DNA of 64,000 bases, taken from contig NZ_CP022189.1 in assembly GCF_003111685.1 (NCBI RefSeq), forward strand, positions 1 to 64,000, in the 5' to 3' direction. Position numbers and translations under genes: made by a program. The notes under the pieces are model-generated. The model was given only the letters and a program-made list of their open reading frames with translations, was not told the origin of the DNA and did no database searches. This DNA comes from Alloyangia pacifica (GTDB lineage: Bacteria; Pseudomonadota; Alphaproteobacteria; Rhodobacterales; Rhodobacteraceae). Position 1 is the stretch's first letter; the number at the start of each line of letters is the position of its first letter. This document shows positions 7,602 to 15,839 of the stretch, in pieces.

Positions 7602-9761
7602 TCAGTCGAGCTGGAACGACCAGAAGAAGGTTTCGCCCGAGCTGTCGTCGACGCCGTCGTTGTCGGTCGAGACGTAAACGGTGCCATCCTGCGTGATGGC
7701 GAGACCCTCGACCTTGTCGACCACGTAGCCACCCCAGCCCTTCAGGTCCGGAATCAGGTCGCGCACCTCTTCCTTGCTGACCACGGGAAGCTCGCTCGCC
7801 AGCGCTGCGGGAACCATCTCGGCGGCAGGGATGCGATAGACCTTCTTGGTGACCGCCGCGGCACCGATCTGGTTGTCGCGCTCCACCACGTAGACGTAAT
7901 CGCCATGGGCGGTGATCTCCGAAAGCCCGGTCCAGCCGGTCTCGGCAGCGGCCTTGGCGTAGCGTACGGCGCCCCATTCCCCGGTCTCGGGGGTGTAGGA
8001 CACCAGCTTCACGTGATCCTTCGGATCGTCGCCCCACTCGCGCTGCACCGCCATCCAAAGGGTACCGTCCAGCATGGTGACGCCCTCGAAGCCGAACCGC
8101 TTCTCCTGCGCCAGCAACTCGGCAGGCAGGCCCACCTCCTCCTTGATCTCGCCCTCTGCAGTCACGTGGTAGAGCGCATGCGGCACGAGCTTGGCGGTAT
8201 TGCCCTCAGAGGCCAGCCAGAAGCCACCCTCGCCGTCGAGCGTGATGCCCTCGATATCGAGCTTCTGCGCCGGCAGTCCCGCGCGGGTCACCTCGATGGC
8301 ACGGGTGATCTTGGCGGGCTTGGAGCTAGGGTCGATGACGAAGATCCGCGGCTGGAAGCCGTAGAAGCTGTCGTTGACCGCGTAGACCTTGCCGTCCTCG
8401 CCCGCGACCATGCCCGAGATCGCACCCCAGCCGATCAACTCGTCCGCCCCTTCCGAGGTCAGCGTCGGATACATCGCCTCGCCCTCGGCGTATTCGTAGA
8501 TCATCACGTGGGCGCGCACGCCGCCGTCCTCGATCAGGTCTTCCTCGTTGGCGGTGACCAGCAGGTTGCGCTGCGGGATCGCCACGGCACCTTCGGGGGC
8601 GATCCCCGAGGGCAGCATCTGCTTCAGCACCGGTGCGGCGGGGTCGGTCATGTCGTAGACCCCGGCCACCGAGCCGCGCTCCGAGAGCAGGATCATGTAG
8701 GGCGTGCCGTCAAAGGTCGCGACTTCCATACCCTCGGGCTCGGCACCCTTCGCGTCGGAGCGCTTGTCCGGGTAATGGCCAACCTGCACCACGGCGTGCT
8801 CGAAGCTGTTGCCGCTGTCGTAAAGCTCGGTGCCGTCCTTACGGAACACGGTGAAGCTGCGCGAGCCGCCGTCCATGTCACCCTCGTTGGCGATGGCGAA
8901 AGTCTCGTCGTCGATCCACTGCACCGAGTCCGGCTCGCGCAAGCGGCCGGACTGGCTTTCGGTAAAGATCAGCGCGCCGCGCTCGTCGGTGGCATCGATC
9001 TCGGTCAGGTCGGTGGTGCCGGCGGAGAAATGGCTCAGCACCTCGCCGGCCTTGTTCAGCACGACGATGTGGTTGTTCTCCTGCAGGGTGAGGACGATCT
9101 CGCCGAGGCCGTTGACGTCGACGAACTCGGGCTCGGGATCCTCGGGTGCAATCTCGGCGAGGCCGGTCACGTCGGCTTTCACCAGACTGGCGCAGTCCGC
9201 CGCGCCGTCCACCACGTCGAGGATCGCCACGTAGCCCGCTGGCATTTGCGGCACGCGGCCATCGCCGGCATCCTCGTCGCGCTCGTTCTCGATGGCCACG
9301 ACGACGAAGCTGCCGTCCTTGGCGAGCGCCACGCTGTCCGGCTGGCCACCGAGGTCACACTCGCCGGTGATCTCGCCAGTCGACATCTCGACCATCTCGA
9401 GCTTGCCCGACGGATTGGTGAAGCTCTCGGACGTGTTCACGCCGACGAAGGCTGTGCCGCCGGAAACCGCCACCGAGGTCGGCTCGCCGCCCATCTCGAT
9501 ATTGCCCAGCGGCTTCGGCGCACGCGGGTCGGTGATGTCGATGCGACCGATCACGCCCAGCGGGCTGTCGGTGTAGACCAGCGTGTTGCCATCCTCCGAG
9601 GCATAGATGATCTCGGCCGAGGTCACGCGCGCGCGGTCCTCGCCCTCGGCCATGTTCTCGGGCGTGGCAAAGCTGGCGATGCGGTTGAAGGTCATCTCGG
9701 CCTGCGCGGCACCGGCGAAAAGCGCCAGTGCCGAGGTCAGGCACAGCGTGCGGATGGTCAT
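7602..9761 (-). CDS. Secreted phytase/esterase-like beta-propeller protein
   Basis: 719 residues when started at ATG 9761, preceded by GGGGGAC. A Sec signal peptide follows (LCLTSALALFAGAAQA, about 5-20). The N-terminal half (about 25-410) has repeated propeller-like blades (TLVYTDSPLGVIGRIDI, EPTSVAVSGGTAFVGV, PDSVALAKDGSFVVVA) of the choice-of-anchor/LVIVD type. The C-terminal part (about 430-719) matches the esterase-like activity of phytase domain (KLDIEGITLDGEGGFWLASE, TGLSEITAHGDYVYVVERD). The likely role is periplasmic or extracellular release of phosphate from organic phosphoesters; the actual substrate is not shown. The Pho box just upstream supports phosphate-starvation control. Confidence 0.82.
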   Translation of the reverse strand: MTIRTLCLTSALALFAGAAQAEMTFNRIASFATPENMAEGEDRARVTSAEIIYASEDGNTLVYTDSPLGVIGRIDITDPRAPKPLGNIEMGGEPTSVAVSGGTAFVGVNTSESFTNPSGKLEMVEMSTGEITGECDLGGQPDSVALAKDGSFVVVAIENERDEDAGDGRVPQMPAGYVAILDVVDGAADCASLVKADVTGLAEIAPEDPEPEFVDVNGLGEIVLTLQENNHIVVLNKAGEVLSHFSAGTTDLTEIDATDERGALIFTESQSGRLREPDSVQWIDDETFAIANEGDMDGGSRSFTVFRKDGTELYDSGNSFEHAVVQVGHYPDKRSDAKGAEPEGMEVATFDGTPYMILLSERGSVAGVYDMTDPAAPVLKQMLPSGIAPEGAVAIPQRNLLVTANEEDLIEDGGVRAHVMIYEYAEGEAMYPTLTSEGADELIGWGAISGMVAGEDGKVYAVNDSFYGFQPRIFVIDPSSKPAKITRAIEVTRAGLPAQKLDIEGITLDGEGGFWLASEGNTAKLVPHALYHVTAEGEIKEEVGLPAELLAQEKRFGFEGVTMLDGTLWMAVQREWGDDPKDHVKLVSYTPETGEWGAVRYAKAAAETGWTGLSEITAHGDYVYVVERDNQIGAAAVTKKVYRIPAAEMVPAALASELPVVSKEEVRDLIPDLKGWGGYVVDKVEGLAITQDGTVYVSTDNDGVDDSSGETFFWSFQLD

Positions 9762-9805
9762 GGGACGTCCCCCTGTTGTCATGGGGAACGCCATGCGCCC
9801 CCTCT

Positions 9806-9845
9806 GTAACGCAGGAATGACGATGCCGTGACGTCTGCATGACGC
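9806..9845 (-). promoter_or_regulatory. Pho box (PhoB site), four direct repeat units
   Basis: On the minus strand four 7-base units repeat every 11 bases: GCGTCAT (9839-9845), ACGTCAC (9828-9834), TCGTCAT (9817-9823) and GCGTTAC (9806-9812), each separated by 4 bases. This is the geometry of PhoB boxes (CTGTCAT-N4-CTGTCAT). It ends 44 bases before the start of the phytase-like gene, which suits phosphate-limitation control. Confidence 0.75.
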
Positions 9846-9861
9846 GCGCTAGGGCGGCGCC

Positions 9862-10650
9862 TCAGGCTCCGGTCACCGCACGGCAGAGTGGACTGTCCGC
9901 CTCGACCAGCCGATCGATCACGTCGAAATGATGCAGCCCTTCGTCGATCACCACCTCGCAGCCCCAGGCCTCGCCCAGCCAGCGCGCCTGGTCGAGGAAC
10001 ACCGGACGCTCGGCAGCGCCGACCCAGACCGTCACCGGCACCTGCGGCGCGGGTTGGAAGATCGGGCTCTCGGCCTCCGCCTCGGCCGCGTCCAGCCTCA
10101 GACCCTCGTTCATGTCGGTCTGCATCAGCGGGCGCAGGTCCGACAGCGGCGAGATCGGCACCACCCGCTTGATCCGCGCCGCCACCGCCTCCGGCAGCAG
10201 CCCCGGCGCCAGCATACGCGCCACCAAGTGTCCGCCCGCCGAATGGCCCGTGAGGTGGATCGGACCCGCGACCTCCTCCGCCGCCCGGCTCACCGCCACG
10301 GCAACCTGCCGGGTGATGTCCGCGATCCGCACATCGGGGCAGAGATCATAGGAGGGCATAGCGACCGCCCAGCCCTGCGCCAGCGGGCCCGCGGCGAAAT
10401 GCGACCAGACCGAGCGGTCGAAGCGCAGCCAGTAGCCGCCGTGAACGAAGACCACGAGGCCCTTCGCCTCCCCCTCGGGCAGGAAGAGATCCAGCGCCTC
10501 GCGCGCACCCGGCCCGTAGGCGAGGCTGCGGAACCGCCCCGTTTCGGCAAGCTCTGCCCGGAACGCCTCGGCGGCCGCGCTCCAGCGGGGCGGAAAGTCG
10601 GCCGCACCGGGAATATGGGCTGCATTGGCATATGCGTCGCTAAGATCCAT
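9862..10650 (-). CDS. Alpha/beta hydrolase, arylformamidase/esterase-like
   Basis: 262 residues when started at ATG 10650; GAGG at 10658-10661 gives normal spacing, while the ATG two codons earlier abuts it. HGGYW (70-74) forms the oxyanion-hole motif and GHSAGG contains nucleophile S137; the catalytic His is probably in GLHHFDVID near the C-terminus. The HGGYW/GHSAGG pair is typical of bacterial kynurenine formamidase-like and BD-FAE-type esterases. No other tryptophan-degradation gene is nearby, so the substrate stays open. Cytoplasmic, no signal peptide. Confidence 0.78.
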   Translation of the reverse strand: MDLSDAYANAAHIPGAADFPPRWSAAAEAFRAELAETGRFRSLAYGPGAREALDLFLPEGEAKGLVVFVHGGYWLRFDRSVWSHFAAGPLAQGWAVAMPSYDLCPDVRIADITRQVAVAVSRAAEEVAGPIHLTGHSAGGHLVARMLAPGLLPEAVAARIKRVVPISPLSDLRPLMQTDMNEGLRLDAAEAEAESPIFQPAPQVPVTVWVGAAERPVFLDQARWLGEAWGCEVVIDEGLHHFDVIDRLVEADSPLCRAVTGA

Positions 10651-10751
10651 CGTCATCCTCCGTTCTCGTACTAGAGTAGCAAATAGCAGATACGCCGACG
10701 CCCGCAGCAGGAAACACAGCGGGAACCGCGGCAGGAGAAATGGAGATCACC

Positions 10752-12227
10752 ATGCTTGACCAGACCACCGACCTTCCCGGGCTGCTGAAGGACCCCAGCC
10801 TGCTCGCCACCCGCGCCTATGTGAACGGCGAATGGATCACCGGCGCCGACGGCGAATTCGAGGTCACCAACCCCGCCCGCGGCGACGTGATCGCCCGCGT
10901 CGCCGATCTCAGCCGGGACCAGATCGCCGGCGCCATCGACGGTGCCTACGCCGCCCAGAAGGACTGGGCGAGCTGGACCGGCAAGGAACGCGCGAAGGTC
11001 CTGCGCAAGTGGTTCGACCTGATGATGGAAAACCAGGACGACCTCGGCATCATCATGACCGCAGAGCAGGGCAAACCGCTGGCAGAGGCCAAGGGCGAGA
11101 TCGCCTATGGCGCGTCGTTCATCGAGTTCTTCGGCGAAGAGGCCAAGCGCGTCTACGGCGAGACCATTCCCGGCCATGCCCGCGACAAGCGCATCACGGT
11201 GATCAAGCAGCCGATCGGCGTCGCCGCCTCGATCACGCCCTGGAACTTCCCCAACGCGATGATCACCCGCAAGGCCGGCCCCGCGCTGGCCGCCGGTTGC
11301 GCTTTTGTCGCCCGCCCGGCCTCGGAAACCCCGCTCTCGGCGCTGGCCATCGCGGTGCTCGCCGAACGCGCCGGCATCCCGGCCGGCGTGTTCAACGTGG
11401 TGCCGACCTCTTCCTCGTCCGAGGCGGGCAAGGAGTTCTGCGAGAATCCCAAGGTGCGCAAGCTGACCTTCACCGGCTCCACCGAGGTCGGCCGCATCCT
11501 GCTGCGCCAGGCCGCCGACCAGGTGATGAAATGCTCGATGGAGCTGGGCGGCAACGCGCCCTTCATCGTCTTCGACGACGCCGATCTCGACGCCGCCGTC
11601 GAAGGCGCCATCGCCTGCAAGTTTCGCAACAACGGCCAGACCTGCGTCTGCGCCAACCGCATCTACGTGCAGTCCGGCGTCTATGACGCCTTCGCCGAGA
11701 AACTCGCCGCCGCAGTGAAGAAGCTCAAGGTCGGTGACGGGCTCGAAGAGGGCACCGACCTCGGCCCGCTGATCACCTCCAAGGCGATCGACAAGGTGCA
11801 GGAGCATATCCGCGACGCCAAGGAGAAGGGCGCCACGGTCCTCCTCGGCAGCGAGGAGCAGGAGCTGGACGGCCAGTTCTTCGGCCCGACCATCGTCACC
11901 GGCGCCACCCGCGAGATGAAGTTCGCCACCGAGGAGACCTTCGGCCCCCTCGCCCCGCTCTTCAAATTCGAGGACGAAGACGAGGTCATCGAGATGGCCA
12001 ATGACACGATCTTCGGTCTCGCCTCCTATTTCTACGCCAAGGACCTCAGCCGCGTGTACAAGGTGGCCGAGGCGCTGGAATATGGCATCGTCGGGGTCAA
12101 CACCGGCCTCATCTCCACCGAGCTCGCCCCCTTCGGCGGGGTCAAGCAGTCCGGCCTCGGCCGCGAAGGCAGCCACCACGGCATCGAGGACTACCTCGAG
12201 ATGAAATACGTCTGCCTGAGCGTCTGA
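10752..12227 (+). CDS. gabD: NAD(P)-dependent succinate-semialdehyde dehydrogenase (GabD-type)
   Basis: 491 residues from ATG 10752 (MLDQTTDLPGLLKDPSL...), with GGAGATCACC before it; an in-frame ATG at 10740 is the alternative. Aldehyde dehydrogenase fold: catalytic Glu264 in MELGGNAP and nucleophile Cys298 in NNGQTCVCANR. A second cysteine two residues after the nucleophile, and the FKQP/CxC context, are typical of GabD, which oxidises succinate semialdehyde to succinate in GABA degradation. No gabT aminotransferase is adjacent, so other aldehydes such as glutarate semialdehyde are possible. Confidence 0.87.
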   Translation: MLDQTTDLPGLLKDPSLLATRAYVNGEWITGADGEFEVTNPARGDVIARVADLSRDQIAGAIDGAYAAQKDWASWTGKERAKVLRKWFDLMMENQDDLGIIMTAEQGKPLAEAKGEIAYGASFIEFFGEEAKRVYGETIPGHARDKRITVIKQPIGVAASITPWNFPNAMITRKAGPALAAGCAFVARPASETPLSALAIAVLAERAGIPAGVFNVVPTSSSSEAGKEFCENPKVRKLTFTGSTEVGRILLRQAADQVMKCSMELGGNAPFIVFDDADLDAAVEGAIACKFRNNGQTCVCANRIYVQSGVYDAFAEKLAAAVKKLKVGDGLEEGTDLGPLITSKAIDKVQEHIRDAKEKGATVLLGSEEQELDGQFFGPTIVTGATREMKFATEETFGPLAPLFKFEDEDEVIEMANDTIFGLASYFYAKDLSRVYKVAEALEYGIVGVNTGLISTELAPFGGVKQSGLGREGSHHGIEDYLEMKYVCLSV

Positions 12228-12557
12228 GCCTCTGCCCTTTTGGTCTGGATGGAAATATCCCGGCGCGTGTGAGGGGCGGCGCCCCTCACACATCGGGATG
12301 GCATCATCCCGACCCTGCGTCACGCTCCACGTGAAACACCGCCGCAGCGCGGCAACGCCAGTCTGCGCGCAGCAATGGACAGGCCGGGCGAGGGCTCTTT
12401 CCCCGTCCGCTGATGCCGCCCCTCAGGCCCGTTTGGACCCGGAAGAAGCGGCGGCAGGGCGCTGGTCCGCCGAGGGTTTCCGCATCGCGCGGTTGATTTT
12501 CCCGCGCCGAGGCGTCACCTGAGGGAAGGCCCGACGCGACATTCAGGAGAGCTTGCC
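12228..12557. other. 330-base intergenic stretch with a repeat copy
   Basis: Between gabD and the DUF1523 gene. It contains the dispersed repeat copy C (12237-12291), whose hairpin may end gabD transcription. A 74-codon open frame (12298-12522) has arginine/alanine-rich text typical of random high-GC sequence and is not called. CAGGAGAGCTTGCC before 12558 is the ribosome binding site of the next gene. Nothing else recognisable. Confidence 0.5.
12237..12291 (-). repeat. Dispersed GC-box / GGGATATTT repeat, copy C, with hairpin
   Basis: Read on the minus strand: a perfect 10-bp stem (GTGTGAGGGG / CCCCTCACAC, 12267-12291) with a 5-base loop, then GCGCCGGGATATTTCCATC and a purine-rich tail CAGACCAAAA. 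Same order of parts as copies A and B. The hairpin could act as a terminator for gabD, although no T run follows on the plus strand. Confidence 0.6.
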
Positions 12558-13181
12558 ATGCGCTACGTGAAATGGACCTTCATCGTGCTCTTCTGGGTGC
12601 TCGTCGCGGGGTTCCTGCATTACACGCTGCCGCAGCACGACATCGCGCGGATCACCGACACCTACGAGAAGCGCGAGACGCCGGGCAGCGTCAACCGCTG
12701 GTTCTGGAGCCAAGCCGGAAGCAAGAGCGCCGCCGCCACTGGCGGGCGCGACGTCTTCTTCATCCAGACCCGCCTGTCCAACGACAAGGTCATGGTCTAC
12801 CGCAACGAGGACACGAGCTGGGGCTGGCCACCCTACTTCAAGTTCGACACCTCGAACCTGCAGGCCGAGGCCAACGACCTGCGCTCCGGCTCGGCGGCGC
12901 CGCAATGGGTGGCGATCAAACATTACGGCTGGCGCAACGAGTTCCTCTCGATCTACCCCAACGCGGTGAAGATCACGCGGGTGGAAGGACCCGACGCACG
13001 CATCATTCCCTGGACCAACATCATCGTGCTGATCCTTCTCGCGGCGATCGTCTGGGCGGTCTGGGTGCGCTGGCGGCGCTTCCGCCGCGCCCGCATCGAC
13101 CCGGCTCTGGAAGAGATGGGCGACAATCTCGACGAGGCGGGCGGGCGCATCCGCGGCTTCTTCGGGCGCAAAAAGAGGTGA
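12558..13181 (+). CDS. DUF1523 family membrane protein
   Basis: 207 residues, preceded by CAGGAGAGC. An N-terminal membrane segment (about 5-21) is followed by a soluble domain of about 130 residues, a second membrane segment (about 154-172, IIVLILLAAIVWAVWV) and a basic cytoplasmic tail ending in GRKKR. The start MRYVKWTFIVLFW and the block HYTLPQHDIARITDTYEKR are what I know from DUF1523 proteins of Rhodobacteraceae. Function is unknown. Most of the protein is probably periplasmic, held by both ends. Confidence 0.85.
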   Translation: MRYVKWTFIVLFWVLVAGFLHYTLPQHDIARITDTYEKRETPGSVNRWFWSQAGSKSAAATGGRDVFFIQTRLSNDKVMVYRNEDTSWGWPPYFKFDTSNLQAEANDLRSGSAAPQWVAIKHYGWRNEFLSIYPNAVKITRVEGPDARIIPWTNIIVLILLAAIVWAVWVRWRRFRRARIDPALEEMGDNLDEAGGRIRGFFGRKKR

Positions 13182-13188
13182 GGCGCGC

Positions 13189-14148
13189 TCAGCAGGCGCC
13201 CCTGGCGCGCAGGATTTGCACCCAGACCCCTGGCGCATCGTAGAGCGTCCATTCGCGGCGCAGCCCGTCCTCGCCGAACTCGGCATGGGTCATCCCCAGG
13301 ATATCGACCAGCGCGCCGCTCGGGGCTCCGAACGCGCCCTGCCCGTCGTGCCGCCCGGTGAGCCGCCAGCGGATGCAGGCGCGCGGCGGCGCGAGCGGCG
13401 TCTCTGCCCCAAGCGCGTGCTCGACCTCGAAACGGGCCGAGGGGAAGGCCGCGCGCAGCCCGATCCAGAACGCCTCGGCCTCGCGCGGGCCGCTGCCGAT
13501 CTCGGCGCCGGGCAGAAAAAGCTCTGCCGCCGGATCGTACTGCGCTGCCAAAACCGCGACCTCGCCGGACATGACCCGTGTGAGCAGGTCGGACAGCGCC
13601 GCGCCCCAGGCATCTGCGTTGCCGCCGCCAGCATAGCGTGACGCCACCGGATCGGGCGCGCCGCCCGCGAGGCGCAGCCGCGCCCCCTCCTCTGGGGTCA
13701 GCCCCAACTGCTGCACGATTGCCGCCTCATCGCGCAGCACCCATTGCTCGGTGAGCCGACCCGAGACGCAGAGCCGCTCGGACATCTGCGCGAACTGCAC
13801 CGGCCTGCGGCTCGGCGGCCCGTAGAGCCCGTTGCCGCCGTGCAGGGCGGTGACCTGAAATCGCTCGGCGGCATAGAGAGTGTTGGCGCCCGCGGCCTGC
13901 CAGAGCCGGTCTTCCAGCCGAAGACGCGGCCCGGTCAGCGCCGCGAGCCGCGCGGCCAGCTCTGCGCCCAGCACCTCGGGCTCGATCAGCGCGCTGCTGC
14001 CGCCATGAGAGACCAGCTCAGGCGCGAGCATCGCGCCCAGAAGGTCAAGACGCCGCCCCTCGTCGAGGTCGCGGGTCAGGGAAGAGAGGTACTGGCCAGC
14101 GTCCTGCCAGCGCGGGTCGAACCCGGCGAGAAACGACACATTCGTCAC
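13189..14148 (-). CDS. Protein with two SnoaL-like (NTF2-fold) domains
   Basis: 319 residues, GTG start at 14148 that overlaps the stop of soeC (GTGA). Two halves, about 1-140 and 165-310, each resemble the SnoaL-like polyketide-cyclase/NTF2 fold; the second has LLTRVMSGEVAVLAAQYDPA and RWRLTGRHDG, the first has GAMLAPELVSHGG. Such folds bind small hydrophobic molecules and often lack catalysis. Translational coupling with the soe genes suggests a role connected to that enzyme or its substrate, but none is established. Confidence 0.65.
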   Translation of the reverse strand: MTNVSFLAGFDPRWQDAGQYLSSLTRDLDEGRRLDLLGAMLAPELVSHGGSSALIEPEVLGAELAARLAALTGPRLRLEDRLWQAAGANTLYAAERFQVTALHGGNGLYGPPSRRPVQFAQMSERLCVSGRLTEQWVLRDEAAIVQQLGLTPEEGARLRLAGGAPDPVASRYAGGGNADAWGAALSDLLTRVMSGEVAVLAAQYDPAAELFLPGAEIGSGPREAEAFWIGLRAAFPSARFEVEHALGAETPLAPPRACIRWRLTGRHDGQGAFGAPSGALVDILGMTHAEFGEDGLRREWTLYDAPGVWVQILRARGAC

Positions 14149-15011
14149 CTTCCGTAGTAGAGGCCCACCACGTGTTCGGCCTCGGCAAAGAAGAGCCAGC
14201 GCGAGAGGAGCACGCCCGCGACATGCAGGGCAAGGCAGATGAAGTTAAAATACGACACAGCTGTCGCGAGTAGCAGCGCCGCCGGCAGCACGAAGCCGAG
14301 CAGCGCGGCCAGCACCCGCAGCTTCAAAAGATGGCGACGGGCGACGACGAAGACCATCTCGCGCAGCAGGTAGTTGCTGCCGGTGTGTGGCGGAAACAGC
14401 GCCCTCGGGCTGCCCACGGCGCCGAGCCCCGTGGCGCTGGCCAGCGTGGTGCCGCTGCGAGCAAAGCGCCCGTCGCCGTCGATCCAGCTCCAGATTTGCA
14501 ACGCGGCGGTGAGCCCCAGAAGCACCAGCGCCGGCCACCTTTGGCCCGACAGCAGCGCGCCGCCGGTCATCGCGTAGGCAAGAAAGAGCGCCGGCGTCGA
14601 TCGGTGGTGCCAGCGGGGCACGGATTTGAGCTGCGCGTAGATCATCGCGGTGCAGAAAACGGTGGCGAGCGCTGCGAGGGCAGTCAACCAGCCGAGTGGC
14701 AGCAGCGGCCGGCCAAGCAACAGCGAGAGTCCGTAGCCGCCGCCCAGCAGCAGGCTGACCAGCGCCGCCCAGGCCTCGCGCGAGAGCCAGCTCGTGCGCC
14801 ACTGCCGGAACGCCATCAATGCCCGCTCGCGGCGCTCGAGGTGGGTGGCCGAGGCGGCGAGGCCCGAGAGGCACAAGGCGTAGGCCAGCGCCAACCACGC
14901 GAAGGCGGTCAGCGCTTCGGGCGGTGACGGGTCGATCCCGAGCCACACCAGAAGGCCGAAGCCGAGACCCGAAAGCGTGGTGAAGAGGATGAGCGAGGGC
15001 GCCGGGTGCAT
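14145..15011 (-). CDS. soeC: Membrane anchor subunit, SoeC/DmsC type
   Basis: 288 residues and about eight hydrophobic helices. It resembles DmsC-type anchor subunits (GFGLLVWLGI, MIYAQLKSVPRWHH, LLREMVFVVARRH), which bind quinone and hold the Fe-S and molybdenum subunits at the membrane. It follows the Fe-S subunit by one base and is followed by the SnoaL-like gene with a 4-base overlap. With soeA and soeB it would pass electrons from sulfite to the quinone pool. Confidence 0.78.
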   Translation of the reverse strand: MHPAPSLILFTTLSGLGFGLLVWLGIDPSPPEALTAFAWLALAYALCLSGLAASATHLERRERALMAFRQWRTSWLSREAWAALVSLLLGGGYGLSLLLGRPLLPLGWLTALAALATVFCTAMIYAQLKSVPRWHHRSTPALFLAYAMTGGALLSGQRWPALVLLGLTAALQIWSWIDGDGRFARSGTTLASATGLGAVGSPRALFPPHTGSNYLLREMVFVVARRHLLKLRVLAALLGFVLPAALLLATAVSYFNFICLALHVAGVLLSRWLFFAEAEHVVGLYYGR

Positions 15012-15012
15012 C

Positions 15013-15762
15013 TCAGAGCCTCGCCAGCGTCCGGTCGATCCAGCCGAGCAAGCCCCGGGGCTCCTCGGCCACCGGCTCGAGCCAGGGCGCGAGAACGTCC
15101 ACCTCGTCTTGCCAGGCGTCGCGCGGGCGGGGCGGCAGGTACTTGTTGGCGGGGCGGGTGCCCTGTTCGGGCATGAGGTCCATACCGCCGCGCGCCTCGA
15201 CCAGCAGCGAGACCGCGCTCTCCGGGTCCGACAGATCGCCGAAATGCCGCGCCCCCGCCGGGCAAGTGCGCACGCAGGCGGGCACGCGATCCTCTTCTGG
15301 CAGGGTCTCGTTGTAGATGCGATCGACGCAGAGGGTGCATTTCTTCATCACCCCCTCCGCCATGTCCATCTCGCGCGCGCCATAGGGGCAGGCCCAGGCG
15401 CAGAGGCCGCAGCCGATGCACTCGGCCTCGTTGACCAGCACGATGCCGTCCTCGATCCGCTTGAAGCTCGCACCGGTGGGGCAGACGGTGACGCAGGGCG
15501 CGTCAGCGCAGTGCAGGCAGGACTTCGGGAAATGCACCACCTGCGCCGGGCCGGACTGCGGCACCACCTCATAGGCGTGGACGCGATTGAGGAAGGTGCC
15601 GGAAGGCGCGGCGCCATGGGGATCCTGATCCGACAGCGGGCTCGGCTGGCTTTGGGTGTTCCAGCCCTTGCAGGCCACCACGCAGGCATGACAGCCGACG
15701 CAGGTGTCGAGATCGATGACGAGGCCGAGCTGGCGCTCCGTGTGGCTGGGAAGGTTGGTCAT
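15013..15762 (-). CDS. soeB: Four-cluster Fe-S subunit, SoeB/DmsB type
   Basis: 249 residues from ATG 15762 (MTNLPSHTERQLGLVIDLDT...). The frame is open further upstream, but that part overlaps the soeA 3' end and does not match the family. Four ferredoxin-like cysteine groups are visible: CVGCHACVVAC, CLHCADAPCVTVC, CIGCGLCAWAC and CTLCVDRI...CVRTC. This is the electron-transfer subunit linking the molybdenum site to the membrane anchor. No Tat signal, as expected for a complex facing the cytoplasm. Confidence 0.85.
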   Translation of the reverse strand: MTNLPSHTERQLGLVIDLDTCVGCHACVVACKGWNTQSQPSPLSDQDPHGAAPSGTFLNRVHAYEVVPQSGPAQVVHFPKSCLHCADAPCVTVCPTGASFKRIEDGIVLVNEAECIGCGLCAWACPYGAREMDMAEGVMKKCTLCVDRIYNETLPEEDRVPACVRTCPAGARHFGDLSDPESAVSLLVEARGGMDLMPEQGTRPANKYLPPRPRDAWQDEVDVLAPWLEPVAEEPRGLLGWIDRTLARL

Positions 15763-15790
15763 TCTGGCGTCTGGCTCGTGGCTGGCGGGT

Positions 15791-15838
15791 TTCGGGACGC
15801 AGCCCCGGACCCCGGGATATCTGGAGCTGGAAGAAAAA
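15791..15838 (+). repeat. Dispersed GC-box / GGGATATTT repeat, copy B
   Basis: TTCGGGACGCAGCCCCGGA is followed by CCCCGGGATATCTGGAGCTGG and tail AAGAAAAA. It fills the 77-base gap between soeA and soeB, in the opposite orientation to those genes. Same layout as copies A and C. Confidence 0.55.
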
Positions 15839-15839
15839 C

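Noticed and set aside
12298..12522. Small frame of 74 codons after gabD
   Set aside because: No ribosome binding site, random high-GC composition and no similarity known to me.
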